From the NCBI GenBank assembly GCA_009746045.1, contig RPFO01000310.1:569734-623233 (forward strand): a DNA stretch of 53,500 nt. Direction: 5' to 3'. The notes under the pieces are model-generated. The model had not been told where the DNA came from, made no database searches, and saw only the letters and a program-made list of their open reading frames with translations. Of this stretch, positions 10,441 through 22,700 are shown piece after piece (the first letter of the stretch is position 1; every line of letters starts with the position of its first letter). The stretch comes from Mesostigma viride. Lineage: Eukaryota; Streptophyta; Mesostigmatophyceae; Mesostigmatales; Mesostigmataceae. Both the position numbers and the translations under genes were made by a program.

Positions 10441-12008
10441 ATTAATTAATTAATTAATTAGACTCGTGCTCCCGTTGGGGAGTCACGGAGCATTAACCCC
10501 GATGGATGGATGGATGGGTGCACACATTCCTACCGGTCTAATCTATCTACATTGGCTACATACTACATCTATCTAACAACATTCTAACTACAACATCTAT
10601 CTAGGCAGCCGCACGCTGCCCTAGGGGGAGCTATCTAGCGTGCCTCCCGCGGGATTGCACACGCGGGCGCTTCCCCACTGGGGGGGGCTCGTTGTCCTCT
10701 ATGACCTGGGCCCACTTGGCCTTGTCCATCATCTTTTTCCAAATCACGGAGAGGCCTAGGCCCCCCATGTCCTCTACTAGCTGTTCTTTGAAGGTGCGGG
10801 CCTTGCGGCGTCTAACATCACTGGGCCCAGCCCACGTCAGGAGGTGCCGGCCAGGCTGGGCTGGTCGCAGTCCTGCGGGGGGCCACGTGAGGTGTCTACC
10901 TGGTTGGTGCGAGCTAGGTGCCCTACTAGCTGCAGGCGGCGTTGCTTAACTGTGCTGGTGATATAGGGCATGCCCTGGTACAGGTCCTCATTGCGGACAT
11001 GAGCAGCATATCCTACTCTGAAAATGGAACGCAGCATGCTGGTGACCGCGCCGTCCAGCTTGCGGGCCAGGTCGGCGGTGAGGGTCCACGTCTCGGCGCC
11101 ATACGTGAGAACAGGAAGGACGAGGACCTTGAACAGGTCCTGTTTCTCGATCTTGCCCAGGGGCTTGCGCCACAGGGCCCGGTACTGGCGTAAAGCGTGC
11201 CAGGCAAGGGAGATGCGGTGGTCCACATCCACCTCGCAGCTAGGGAGCAGGCTGCCCAGCATCTTAACGCGGTCCCGATACAGGACTCGAGAGCCGTCTA
11301 GGAGATAGAGGGGCGGCGCTGAGGTGGTGAGCCCAACCGCCAGGGCCTCTGTCTTCTTGCTGACCTCAAGCCCCACTGCACGGGCCTCGAGGGCCAGGCA
11401 GTCAAGCCATGTCTGCACGTGCTCAGTGTCCTCAAAGAGGGTGGTGTCGTCTGCGTAAATGATGTCTGCTAGCCGAATCTCCGTGTCCGCACCGCCATGC
11501 CAGAATTTGTTAGCAACCTGCACTCCTGGTTCCCTGCCCACGATGCGGGCAAATCGCTTGCGCGCCTGAATCATTACGTATTCGACAACAATAATGAACA
11601 GGTAGGGCGACAGCACGCAGCCCTGCCACACACCCTTCTGTAAAGGGCATGGGGGCGTGGTCCCGTAAGAAGTGCGCACCGAAGTGGTGGACCCTTCATA
11701 CAGGTTGCGGATGACAGCAATCAGGGGGCGGGGGATCCGGAACAACTCGAGGATGTCCCAAAGCGCAGGCCAGAAAACCGAATCGAAGGCTTTGATGAAG
11801 TCCACCAGCACAAGGTGCAAAGGGGACTCACCAGGCTGAAGGCGTTGCAGTTCCTCCACCAGTCGGCGAGTAGCGAAGAGCGCCTGTACTGTGTTGCGAC
11901 CTGAACGGAAGCCGTGCTGAGTCTCGCTGAGGTGACCGTCCAGGGCCGTGCGCAGGCGGTTCAGGATGAGCCGCATAAGAAGCTTGAGGGGGGCACTTTG
12001 AATGCACA
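10441..12008 (-). mobile_element. 5'-truncated RTE-like non-LTR retrotransposon (E5)
   Basis: In minus orientation the element begins inside the reverse transcriptase domain, continues through the ORF stop near 10,837 and a 3' UTR, and ends in the family hairpin (about 10,463-10,490) plus an AATT tail at 10,441-10,460. The flanks share CAGCTGTCCA (10,431-10,440 and 12,009-12,018), a 10-bp target duplication (12 bp if the ambiguous AT is counted), the same length as in other insertions here. The open frame extends past this point to 12,072, but by this reading those first ~21 codons are flanking DNA. Confidence 0.8.
10837..12008 (-). pseudogene. Reverse transcriptase, RTE-like, N-terminally truncated
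   Basis: An uninterrupted frame with the non-LTR reverse transcriptase motifs in order: LILNRLR, GFRSGRNTVQ, LVLVDFIKAFDSV (first catalytic Asp), QGCVLSPYLF, and YADDTTLF (catalytic Asp pair), then SKKTEAL and the MLGSLL motif. The thumb/C-terminal part has DLFKVLVLPVLTYGAETW, LDGAVTSMLRSIFRV, NEDLYQGMPYI and QRRLQLVGHLART, which is the layout of RTE-type elements. The upstream endonuclease is missing because of 5' truncation. The catalytic motifs are intact, so the copy is recent, but it cannot be autonomous. Confidence 0.88.
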
Positions 12009-12018
12009 CAGCTGTCCA

Positions 12019-12420
12019 ATAACTCGCGTATGATCCTCTCGACGCTGCGCACTTGTGCTGCCGTCCGCTCAAGTACGTCTGTGCTGCGCGCCCAGCCGTG
12101 CCTGGCCCGGCGCGCGCGCACGTGCACTTTCGTCCGCTCTTATGCTGTAAGTGCTAGTGTCCCCCCCCCGGTCACTAGCCTTTGTCGAAAATGCGCAGAA
12201 AACAAATTCCTTGCGCACGTCACCGGTCTTGTGCATAGTGGGCGCCCGGATGACACAGCTCGCATCCGTGACAAGTAGGGTTTTCTAGATTAGATAAGCT
12301 TAGAGTTAGATTAGTTCGGTTTCGCGGCTTTGCCCCCCCCTCCATCCATCCACGGGAATATGTGCTACATGATCTCCCAACGGAGACATGTTATATTTAA
12401 TTTAATTTAATTTAATTTAA
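12019..12420 (+). mobile_element. Retroelement 3' end with TTTAA tail, plus strand (E6)
   Basis: Plus-orientation 3' region carrying a short ORF (12,030-12,278, Arg/Cys-rich, ending in RPDDTARIRDK), a 3' UTR with CCATCCATCCA, the hairpin CATGATCTCCCAACGGAGACATG core (about 12,370-12,392) and a (TTTAA)n tail to about 12,420. The hairpin keeps the CCCAAC loop of the other families while its stem differs. The left boundary is not defined because another element inserted at 12,008/12,019. Confidence 0.55.
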
Positions 12421-12451
12421 TATAGGGTTGAAGGTTCCTTGACTCTGTATT

Positions 12452-12497
12452 GGCACCCACGTGACGCAGTCACGTGCTTATTAATTAATTAGTTAAT
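12452..12497 (+). mobile_element. Very short retroelement 3' end (E7)
   Basis: A near-perfect hairpin CACGTGACGCAGTCACGTG at about 12,458-12,476 followed by a TTAATTAATTAG tail. The same hairpin, in minus orientation, ends the reverse-transcriptase-bearing element at 40,271-41,004, so this is a minimal terminal fragment of that second family. Confidence 0.6.
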
Positions 12498-13739
12498 GTC
12501 CATGCACGTACCAAATGAGCTGCAGGACATTAATTGTTCCCATGGGCTGCACTAGTAATTAATCAAAGGAGCTGCATGCAGGAACATTCTACGCTGCATC
12601 ATAAAAAAGGATCGTGAACACATGGGGTGACACGGCCAGGATGGTGTCCCAAAAACTGTAATGTAGTTTTTCTGATTACTGTAGTTGTCCATCAGGCAAC
12701 TTTATAGTATAGTTGTCCAGTGCGCAGTTATCATTAATTGGGCTGGTGCCTCGCACACGCAGGCCAAGGACATGCAGAAAAATACCTTGGTTTGTCACGC
12801 GTTTGCACACCAGGAGGTTTGTTTACAATGGCCTTTCAGCCCACTCTCTTAGCCCACTCTCCGTCTCTCTCTGTGTTTCACCGGGCGTGAGGCTCTCGAG
12901 TGAGGCCTGACAGAATACGTGACCCTGCCGCATCAACTGGTGTAACCTTGAAGGGCACTTGTATAACCTTCAAGTGCTACGACAATGAAACAACCAGCGC
13001 AGGCGAGAATCTATATACCATTTCTAAATTGTGTAGCAATTTGTCTACATTTATCATCATACTAGCAGGCTGCACTCCAGGGGCCCCCAAAGGGGGGCAC
13101 GCAACTTCCTTGTAGTGCTGCCAGCCTGCACTTGTTTTCAAAATTGGGGGAGCCAATGCCACGCGAGCTCGGAGCATAACTGGCACGCCCCCATGCGGGA
13201 TCCTCCTCCGACCCCACGCCTATCATACCACCAGCATGCTGTCCCATTTGGTTAAAAAGGTGGTGGCCATGCTCTCGGCTACGCCAAGCAAGCGGACCCC
13301 AAGGGAATCAGGTCAACCTCGTGGAACGTAGGAGTGGGCGATCCGTGAGATGATATACTCTATTACTACCATCTATTGAAGGGGGTCACACTCATGGAAT
13401 GTAGGGGACCAGCTGGGCCGGAGAAACGCGCCAGCTTCCCATTCAATTGAGGCGGCGATTGATAAAACCTTCAAAACCGGTGCCCATTGAAACTGGCAGC
13501 ATTAAAGAGCCCCACTTCATGAGGGGCCGCCACCCGCCCACAACAGGCCAAGTTTGACGCTGTGGGGTTTTAGGGTCAACCTGCGGAGCGTAGGGTAGCC
13601 GGTGCCACCCGCTTGGAGCCATCGCAGGTTAGCCCTGCCACCCTACCACTGCTGCTTGCTGACGTCACTTCCCTGCTGTCCGGGAAGCAGACAGTAGCAC
13701 CAGCAGTGTCACCCCTTTCTGTTTCTCGTGCCCACCCGC
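12498..13739. other. Spacer downstream of LSF1, with a thrice-repeated motif
   Basis: Non-coding as far as I can see; it should contain the 3' UTR of LSF1 near its right edge. A 22-bp motif of the form GGTCAACCTxxxGGAxCGTAG recurs three times in the same orientation at about 13,312, 13,384 and 13,575. Its role is unknown. Confidence 0.5.
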
Positions 13740-16700
13740 TCACCGGGCGCTGCTGCCGCGGGTGGCCACGGCGCGGCGCCGGCGCTTGGGCGCAAACGTC
13801 TTTGGGCTGATGCGGAAGGCCATGCAGGCGGCGACATAGGAGAGCTTGCGCCGTTGCTCTGGGGGCATCACGGCCTCCATCACCTCAACAGGCAGCCGCT
13901 CCTCCTGGGTGTGGGGAGAAACGAGAGGAATGGGGAGGCCGGAGAGGAATGGCAATTGAGGGATGAGAGAAAAAAGGAACGGGCAAAAAGGGAAAAAGGA
14001 GGGTGAAGGAAAAGGAGAGGAGGATAGAGGGGCATGGAAGAGGAGAACGAAGAGCGGAGTCGTGGATGCTGAGCTAACCTAATGAGGGCGAGGAAAGCAC
14101 AACAAGAACGGATGGGGAATGAACAGGAAAAGGGAAGGAAAAAGAGACATAAAAGACACACGCAAAAAAAAGAAGTGGCAAAGGTGGGGTATTCAAAACG
14201 TGAATGACCTTTTATGGCTCCTCAACACACACAAGGCTTACACCCGGAGGTAAAAAATCGAGGGATTACCGACATCGCAAAACAGCTGGAGCTTAGCTGA
14301 ATAGGAAAACAGAGAGGGAGCCACTAGGACCGAGCCCCGAACTGCTAAGGCAAGCATCGTGCGGTGGATACGGGTCATCCTAGAGCCGTTCAAGTCAAAC
14401 TTCCTAGCTGTATGCGCTCGGCATCCAAGAAGAAGCAGTGGCCTCGCCACACCACAGACAGTACGTAATGCCTTCTGGAGGTTTGATGAGGCATTTGGCA
14501 TATGGTATTTTACATGTACTACTAATCATTATATGTGATTTCACGCAAAATGTATTTTTCGCTTCGGTTGCTTTGCCACCCTCATGTCCACAATTCAATT
14601 TTTTTTCAAGAAACTATGCACTCTGTATGCGCACCAGTGTTTCTAGTAACTTGACGCATGCGTCAGAGGCTGGTGCGCCAAGAATTTCACCCTGTACTCT
14701 GCATGCACACGGGCTATGCATGTATGACACCGGTTCACAACATTTGCGGGCGTCAGCAAACACTTGCCGGCATCAGCAAAAACTTGCGGGCGTCAGCATA
14801 CCAGCATGTTCTGCCCCTGCGTCCCGTGCACCACCACCACGTTGTTCACGTTGCCGTTGGAGTCGGTGTCGACGGGCAGGTCGGGCGAGTACTGCCAGCG
14901 GCCGTCCACGATGAACTTGAAGTGGTAGCTGCGGGCGCAAAGGATCAACATGCCACGGTAGAAAACATGAAGACATAAGCACATATGATAACAGCAGGCT
15001 CGAGCTACCATTGTCCGGATTCTCCAAATTTCTAACCTGCGCTGGTTGTCTCATTGGTGGCCTGACTGACGGCAACTCCACACAAATATCCTCTATGCAT
15101 GCCGCGTCAGGACGCTGCACTGACATAAACCAAGGGGGGACTTTGCAGATACCGGTGCAGGCTGGGGGGTGCACCTGCCAAACAAAATCGGAGTTGTGAC
15201 TGTAGTTGTGTTTTGCAGGCGCTGCGTTGCATTGACCGATGCGCGGCCTTGCCCCCGACCAAAGCGCAGGTTGGGGCGAGCTTGCAGTCAGGATCGCTGA
15301 TGACGACATAGACATTGTTGTGAGCCCGTGGGGGAAAATGTATTTTTTGTTGTGTTTCATGGGCGTGGGCGCGTGGGCGTGGGCGTGGGCGTGGGCGTGG
15401 GCGTGGGCGTGGGCGTGGGCGTGGGCGTGGGCGTGGGCGTGGGCGTGGGCGTGGGCGTGGGCGTGGGCGTGGGCATGGGCGTTGGCGTGGGCATGGGCGT
15501 GCGTGCGCATGTGAGGGTGCGTGTACGCGTGTGTGCATTTACGTTTTGCACTGCCACATGCTTGTGCGCTTGCGCCCGCAGCTACCACTTCAAGTTTATT
15601 GTGGGCGGCTCACCTTGGTGTCGTCTGTGTGTGTGCTTGTGCCATTACATTTTCCCCGCGGGCTCACAACAATGTCTGTCTCGTCATCAGCGATCCTGAC
15701 TGCAAGCTCGCCCCAACCTGCTTCGTTTTGGTCAGGGGCGTGCCGACGCATCGGTCAATTTGACGCAGCACAGGCAAAACGCAGCTACCGACACGGTTCC
15801 AATTTTGTTTGGCAAGTGCGCCGGCGCCTCCAAAGCACCCCCCTGCTTTATGTCAATACAGCGCCCTGACACGGCATGTGTGGAGGATGTTTCATGGGAG
15901 ATATTTTGCGTGGATTCGCCGTCAGCCAGGCCACCAGAATGAGCTGGGGAATCACTATGTGAAACGACTGGTCCACACGCAAAAATTTCGATTTCGCTGT
16001 CAGAAAACGGCCTGAGGTTGCACCCGTTCCAGCAACTGTGCACTAGAATTCAAAAAGATGTGCAGCGGAATGTCAGCCCTTTTTTCCTGGTACTGCAGTG
16101 CCATTCCGGGTACATTTGACGGCCCATGACCGACGGATAAAAATCTGAACTGAACACCCGCGGCAGTGATGGGGCGACAGTCTCACAATAAGCAATCGGC
16201 GAGGTGCCAGCCGGTCAGTCACAACACGTGTGACGAAGGGTATATATCATACACGACTCCCCCCCCAAAATGGTTCCCTGGCCGTTCGAGCGGACAGACA
16301 TTGATCTGATCTGATCCTAGGTTGCGTACGCACTTCCACGAGGCCACGTGGCGTGTTTCTCGCGCTTGGGCTCGATACCTGTTGGTGGCTATCCGCTCGG
16401 AGCGGTTCCAGAACACTGTTTTAGGTTTTAATCAGCCCCCCCAAAAGTTTGAGTGGCGACATCAAATGAAAAGAATTCCCCCCAAAGAGAAAATAATAGA
16501 GAACGTCCAAAAGGATTCGAACTTGTGGTTGAATGACCCCGTAAACTAGAGGGTGTCGATCCCCCCAACCGACATTATGTCCGTGGCTATCCGCTGCCAC
16601 CTGTAGTTGATATAAGCTGACACCTATAGTATATCATGAATTGCGTTGGCTTGACACTTGCCGTTTTTTTTTTATACCCACGCCCACACCCACGCCACCA

Positions 16701-19700
16701 CAAACGCAAAACGCATATAGTGCACATCAAGGGACACGGGTGAGCTCCTGCTGTACCCTACATGGAAGAACATGGCAACAACTGGTAGCCGCGAGCGCAA
16801 GCCATTATTAGCGTGAAAAGGGGTTTGCCTTGCGATGCTGTAATACCATGCGACGATGCCACAAGCTTGGGCAGAGCGAGGACATGGGAACTTTCTTGAA
16901 CCAAACTGGGCCCACGCTAATATTGAAATTTTATTACTGTATTTTGTATGAACTAGGGGACTTTTATTCTTTTTTAACTTAGGAAAATTGCCTTTGTGGA
17001 TATTCTTATGCACTAAAGGGATCCTCTTAGGCGCATAACACAAACAGTGCGCTGGCCATGCAAGAAGCACTGTCTGCCAGCATGAAAAATTCAAATATAT
17101 ATATAGTAGAACACTCACGTCCCCGCCTGCAGCTCCATCTCAAGCATGTGCACGCCGTTGCCGACGTACGGCACGCGGGTGGGCACATCCCAGCCATCCA
17201 GAAAGTCGCCCGCGAGGAGGACCTGGGGGGTGAGACAAGGAAGCGCGAGAAATGGCAGGTGAAGAAAATTTACAAAAAATTGACTTTCTCGCATTATCAC
17301 TCATTGTCACGAGCGAATTCAACAAGCAATCAAATCACTAGCGAATTCAATAAGCGAGCTCAAACAGCAAATTGCCCCATGAGGGAACTTGAGGGGAAGG
17401 CTTGAGGGGAAAGGGGGGGCGAGGGGGGGGGGGGGGGGGAAGGGAGGGGATGGGGGGGAGATAAAGGCAGAGGATGAAGCGGTGGAGAGTGTGTGGTGGC
17501 TGATGCCCTGTGGGTTGGCGATTAAGAAAAGTCAGATGCGTTGGCCAAGTCACTGCAGCCATCACACATCAGGACCCATTGCCCATGAGGGAGGGAGAAA
17601 AAAGTTGGGGGTAAGCGAGCACTCCCATTTCCACCAGCCGATGTGTAAGACAGTCTACATGCTAAGTATTTGATTAATTAGTAATTTATTGATCAGCGTT
17701 AAGTAATTAATGTGTATGACAAGTTGGGTTCCAGCCAACACGCACGGGGCATTGCCACAAACCTCAGCCCGTGACTGCCCCAACAGCATAGAAATATCTT
17801 CAATCACCCTTCTCTCTATTCACCATCTTCACTCATTAGCGAACCAACAAAGAGACCCACAAACACCACACACAAACATCACACAGACCATGTAGAAAAC
17901 AACAAAGAGACCTATGGAACAGCGGGCACACACACATGCCTCCTGTCCGCCCAAAAGAATCCACGCCTGTCTAATCATGCACAGGGTCGGCCCTAAGCTA
18001 ATGTGGGGTTGGTCTTAAGTGCATGTACAGATTGCAATAGCTACGTGTGGAGGGAGCCGCAGCCACCTTGGCTATGTGATTTTCCTGCGCTAGAATATCT
18101 AGAGCTCATCCTATACTGTAACCCGCTGCTATCATCTGACATGCGTCAGTGCTCATTACGCACATCTGCTTCCCGATGCTAGCACCTAACGAACTCGTCG
18201 GTGTGCTAATGAAGCCTACCTGCTTCCCGCCGCGCTGCCACACGATCTGCATGGGGAAGACGGGCGCCTCTCCGCCCATGTCCGCAAACGAGATGAGGTC
18301 AAACGACGCGTACGCGATCGCCTCCCTGTAGAGTGGGGCCACGGGTGAGGGAGGGGGCGAGGCGAGGCGACGCGCAGGGTTTGTCAGTAACAGATAAACC
18401 AATCAGCGAAGGCGTGAGATTTTTTGGGGGGAGACGTCAGATAACTCTCATAGATGCTGGCGCAAGGAGCGGAAACGCTATCTGCACATTCCGTTCCCCC
18501 CAACGCCACCAACCCGCCCGCCCGCCCGCCCGCCCGCCCGCCCGCCCGCCCGCCCGCCCGCCCGCCCGCCCGCCCGCCCGCCCGCTCAATCCCTCACAAC
18601 ACAGGTGCACCTTTAGTGTGTGCAAATTCTGACCAAACTTGACCCCCCACTTCCACGCGTGTGCCAGATCCCCACCCACCGGTTGGGCGCACATCTCCGC
18701 TTGGATGTGACCAGCCGGTGCGCGTCCTGCAGCGACATGCCGTTGTGCCAGTGCAAGTAAGCCACGGCGGCCGCAGGGGAGCGCCCGACCCCGTTGGTGC
18801 AGTGGACATACACGTTATGTCCTGCCTGGAGCAGCCGGCGCATGACAGCGGTCACGCCTGGTAGCCGCTGGCGCAGGTCACCCGGGTCAAAGTCCCTGGC
18901 CACGCAGATATCATTCAAGCATGCGACAACAAGACGGTTCACCGAGTCAAGCGTTCATTAGCAGCAACAACAGTGCCGTTCAACAGCAGCAGATATACTT
19001 GAAATACCGCTCATAAGCAGCAAGAGCACTGCCGTTCAAGCAAGCATTCGAAAGGTCATGGCACAGGTCACACGGATCACTACGCCGATGGGCGAATTGC
19101 GAATCGACGCTCACCGTGAACGCATGCCATCATGAAACGTGAACGCATGCATAATCCGAATTGAAATGAACTAATCGAACGCAAGCCTCACACGGCTTCA
19201 ACATGCTGTCAAAATGTTGACACGGTTCAAGCACGAGGGCATCGCTATGGCGAGCACTCAACGTTTCAAGGGGACAACCAGAGACAAACGTATGTGCAGA
19301 CATCATGGTCCCAGCATGTGGGCGAAAAACTGCCACCCGCACCCTTTTGTAGCACTCGACCTAACGAGTTGGGTCGTGGTGCAGCGGGTTAGCCTGTGTA
19401 GCGATAAAGTATAGTGACCTGGCCACCACTAGAGTGACCGCCCCCTCGACCTACCGAATCGGGTCGTGCAGCAGCAGCAGGTTGGCCTGTTTCGCAAACG
19501 AAGTAATGGCCTGCGCATCGATGCCCAGATGCGCCAGGTCGCTAGGTGGCTGCAGGCTCAGCACCGCCGTCACGCCCTGTGTCGCGGCATCCGTCACAAA
19601 GGCATCCAATCAACATGGAATCCGTCACACAGGCTTCCGATCAACTCTGGCATCCGTCCCAAAGGCATCTAATCAACAAGGAATCCGTCACACAGGCATC

Positions 19701-22700
19701 CGATCAAGTATGGCATCCGTCACCAAGGCATCGGATAAGACAAGCGGACCATGGAAACCACATGGAAAACAGGCGTGTAAAATCGCGAGAAATAAACATG
19801 TGAATTGAAGAATGCGATAACCGTGAGGACATGAGAGCCGTGTGATGCAAGCAGAGGTATCAAGGAAGCTGTGTGGTATGCGATTATATGTTAAATATTG
19901 CGTACGTCACGATTAGACACCACTGCAGCGCCAAGCACAAACCCAGCAGACTCGCGACGCTAGGTATGTGGCAAGTGCAGCCCAAAATGTGGCGAGTGCG
20001 GCCAAATAACGTGGCTAGTGCGGCCAAGCAACAGGGATGGCCACCGGCTAACGCCAGGGAGACGCCCAAACACCCATGACATGCTGTTCAAATGGTACTT
20101 GAGCGGCAGGATGAATAACGCAGAGCCAAGTAGATGGCATAGAGCTCAGCAGCTGGTGCTTACATAGCAGCGTGCCCTCTCGCGGCCGTACGGGCAGACT
20201 AGGATACGCCATAAGTAAGTTAGTAAGTACTTGCGTGTCATGCGCACAGGCATGCCACGTCATGATAGGGCATCGAATAGGAGACACCATGACAGGGCCT
20301 AGAATAGGATACGCCATAGGTAAGTTAGTAAGTACTTGCGTGTAATGCGCATAGGCATGCCATGCCATAGTAAGGCATCGAATAGGATACACCATAACAG
20401 GGCATAGAATAGGATATGCCAGAGTAGACAACAGAGCATACTCATACACATAGTATGCTCCAACAGCAGGATGTCCACGCATAGATCGGAGAGGGGGGGG
20501 GGGAGGGGGAGGGTCTAAGCGAATAGTAAACTAGCACACGCCCCACCCCCGAAGTGGCACGCAAGAGAGCACGCTCACCAACTGGCAGTACACGCGCTCT
20601 GTGGGATGAGGATTCAGAGCAAAGGGAACCAACACGGCACTTACCAGCAGTGCTTCACTTACCGGCGGCGAGTAAAGCATGAAGCTACTCACCAGCTGGC
20701 AGCTGTTGCTTCCACAGGGAGGGTGGGTATCCAAACCACAAAGCACACTTAAACACACGTAAACACACTTAAACACACTTAAACACACTTAAACACACTT
20801 AAACACACTTAAACACACCTAAACACACTTAAACATAGGTATACACAAATAAACACACAGAAACACACATAAACATACGTAACACGAAAACACACTTCAC
20901 ACCTCAACACACTTAAACACACGTAAACACACGTAAACACACGTAAACACACTTAAACATACTTACACACGTAAACACACTTAAACACACTTCACACCTC
21001 AGCACACTTAACACACGTAAACACACGTAAACACACGTAAACACACGTAAACACACATAAACACACATAAACACACATAAACACACATAAAAACACATAA
21101 ACACACGTAAACACACGTAAACACACGTAAACACACGTAAACACACTTAAACACCCGAACTCACAGCCGATGACCCACCAGCTGGGGCTTGAGCAGCAAG
21201 ATCGACACCACACATCCGGCAGCTGCCCCACTCACCAGCTGGTGCTTGAGCAGCAGGATGTCCTCGCGCGACTGCGGGCAGTCGCCGATGAGCAGGCGGG
21301 GTGTGACGCGCGTCAGTTCCATCCCCTGCCGGTGGTGGTACTCCAGGTCCATCAGTGCGCGCCGCATGGCCTCGTTGTACTCCTCCACCAGGTGCAGGCC
21401 AACGTCACGCGCGCGCTGGCCCTGGTCGAGCGCGCGGACCAAGCGGGTCGTCGGTGCGTCCGGGGAGACAGCCGACTGCGGGGGTACACAGAGCAGGTTT
21501 CGGGGCTATCCTATTAGTAGTAGTATTCATGAGGTGTAAAGCAGGCAGCTGGGGCAGACCGCCTACTGCAGGGATGTACAGAAGCAAGATTCGGTGCCGC
21601 CCTCCTATTAAGAAGGTAACGTTTTGGTTTAAAGCAGGCAGTCGGGGGAGACGGCCGACTGTCGGGACGCGCACAGAAGAAAGATTCGGGGGGGGTTGCA
21701 AAGGCAGTTTCATGGCAGTCCTTGGTGCGATCCTAAGCTGCCAAACACTGTCTGCTATGAGCAAGTTTCGGAATGTCCGAGTAGAAAATTTCGGTGACAT
21801 TCCACTATTTTTGAGGGAACACTTTGGTCTCAAGCAGGCAGTTGGGGCAGCACTATCGCAAGCCAACCCCCTTTCTAGGGAAGACCGCCGAGTAGGGAGG
21901 CGAGAGGAGCTGTCCACGAGGAAACAACTGTCGGGTGTGTTGGGACATAATAAGGGGTTGTCTGATGGCCGACTGGCGAGGCAAGTTTGCAAGCGGAATC
22001 ACACACAGAAGAGTTTTCCACGAGGGGATTGTGGTTGGGTGGCACAGGGTGTGAGATGGCCGATTCGGGAGGCATACACAAACAAGTGTAAGTGTTGTTG
22101 CACTGGCCATGAAGTAACACGTTGGTCTAAAGCAGGCAGCGAAGGGAGATGGCCTTCTGGGGTAAGGAACCCACCCTGGAAAACATGGTTGGTGCATGGG
22201 GTGGCAAGGGGTTATTGGGAGACCACCAGATGGGAAGGCAAGATTTCCCGACGCCAAACGCAGAAAACAGCGCACGACGGAATCACGACTGGGCGTGTTG
22301 GGCGCTTATAGGTTACCTGTTTAAGGTTTAGTTAACAGTATTAACAATTCAGGCTTGGGAGACTGGTGATACACGTTGGCACTGGTGACACGAGACTGGG
22401 GATATGTTCGAGGCAGGCAGCAAATAGTAAACCAAATGCTGCCAAGCGAGCTGGGTGCGTAGGAGTACTGCGAGACTAGGGATATGATGTTTGCTGTTTG
22501 AATCCGGCAGCAGTGATATCCACAGAACGTTTGTTGTACTCGACGACTGGGAAGACAAGGTTTCCAACTGACCCAGGGTCCAGAGAAAGCTCAACTTTGC
22601 CATGTATTATATTCCAATCACCGTGGTCAAAGCTAGCAAAGTAGTTTGCAGCGACGGCCGTAGAGAATCCAAGCATCTTGGCAGCAGCCAGCTGCTATCA

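Larger units (their letters stand above)
15035..15945. repeat. Large inverted duplication in LSF1 intron 8
   Basis: The minus strand of about 15,345-15,035 and the plus strand of about 15,643-15,945 align over roughly 300 bp at an estimated 80% identity (shared blocks: GGGCTCACAACAATGTCT, GTCATCAGCGATCCTGACTG, CAAGCTCGCCCCAACCTG, CATCGGTCAAT, ATTTTGTTTGGCA). Between the arms lie the (GTGGGC)n tract and, at about 15,570-15,612 on the plus strand, a 40-bp copy of the exon-9 acceptor and start. Confidence 0.85.

Noticed and set aside
12009-12072. First ~21 codons of the reverse transcriptase frame as part of the protein
   Set aside because: The CAGCTGTCCA target duplication at 12,009-12,018 places the element boundary at 12,008, so these codons are flanking DNA.
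15107-15588. Long reading frames across the (GTGGGC)n tract, on both strands
   Set aside because: They are open only because a hexanucleotide repeat has no stops; the same bases lie in an LSF1 intron between two well-supported exons.
21355-22311. 318-codon plus-strand ORF
   Set aside because: It overlaps LSF1 exon 4 on the opposite strand and then runs through intron 3 made of diverged repeats of a GCAGGCAG-containing unit; no family resemblance.
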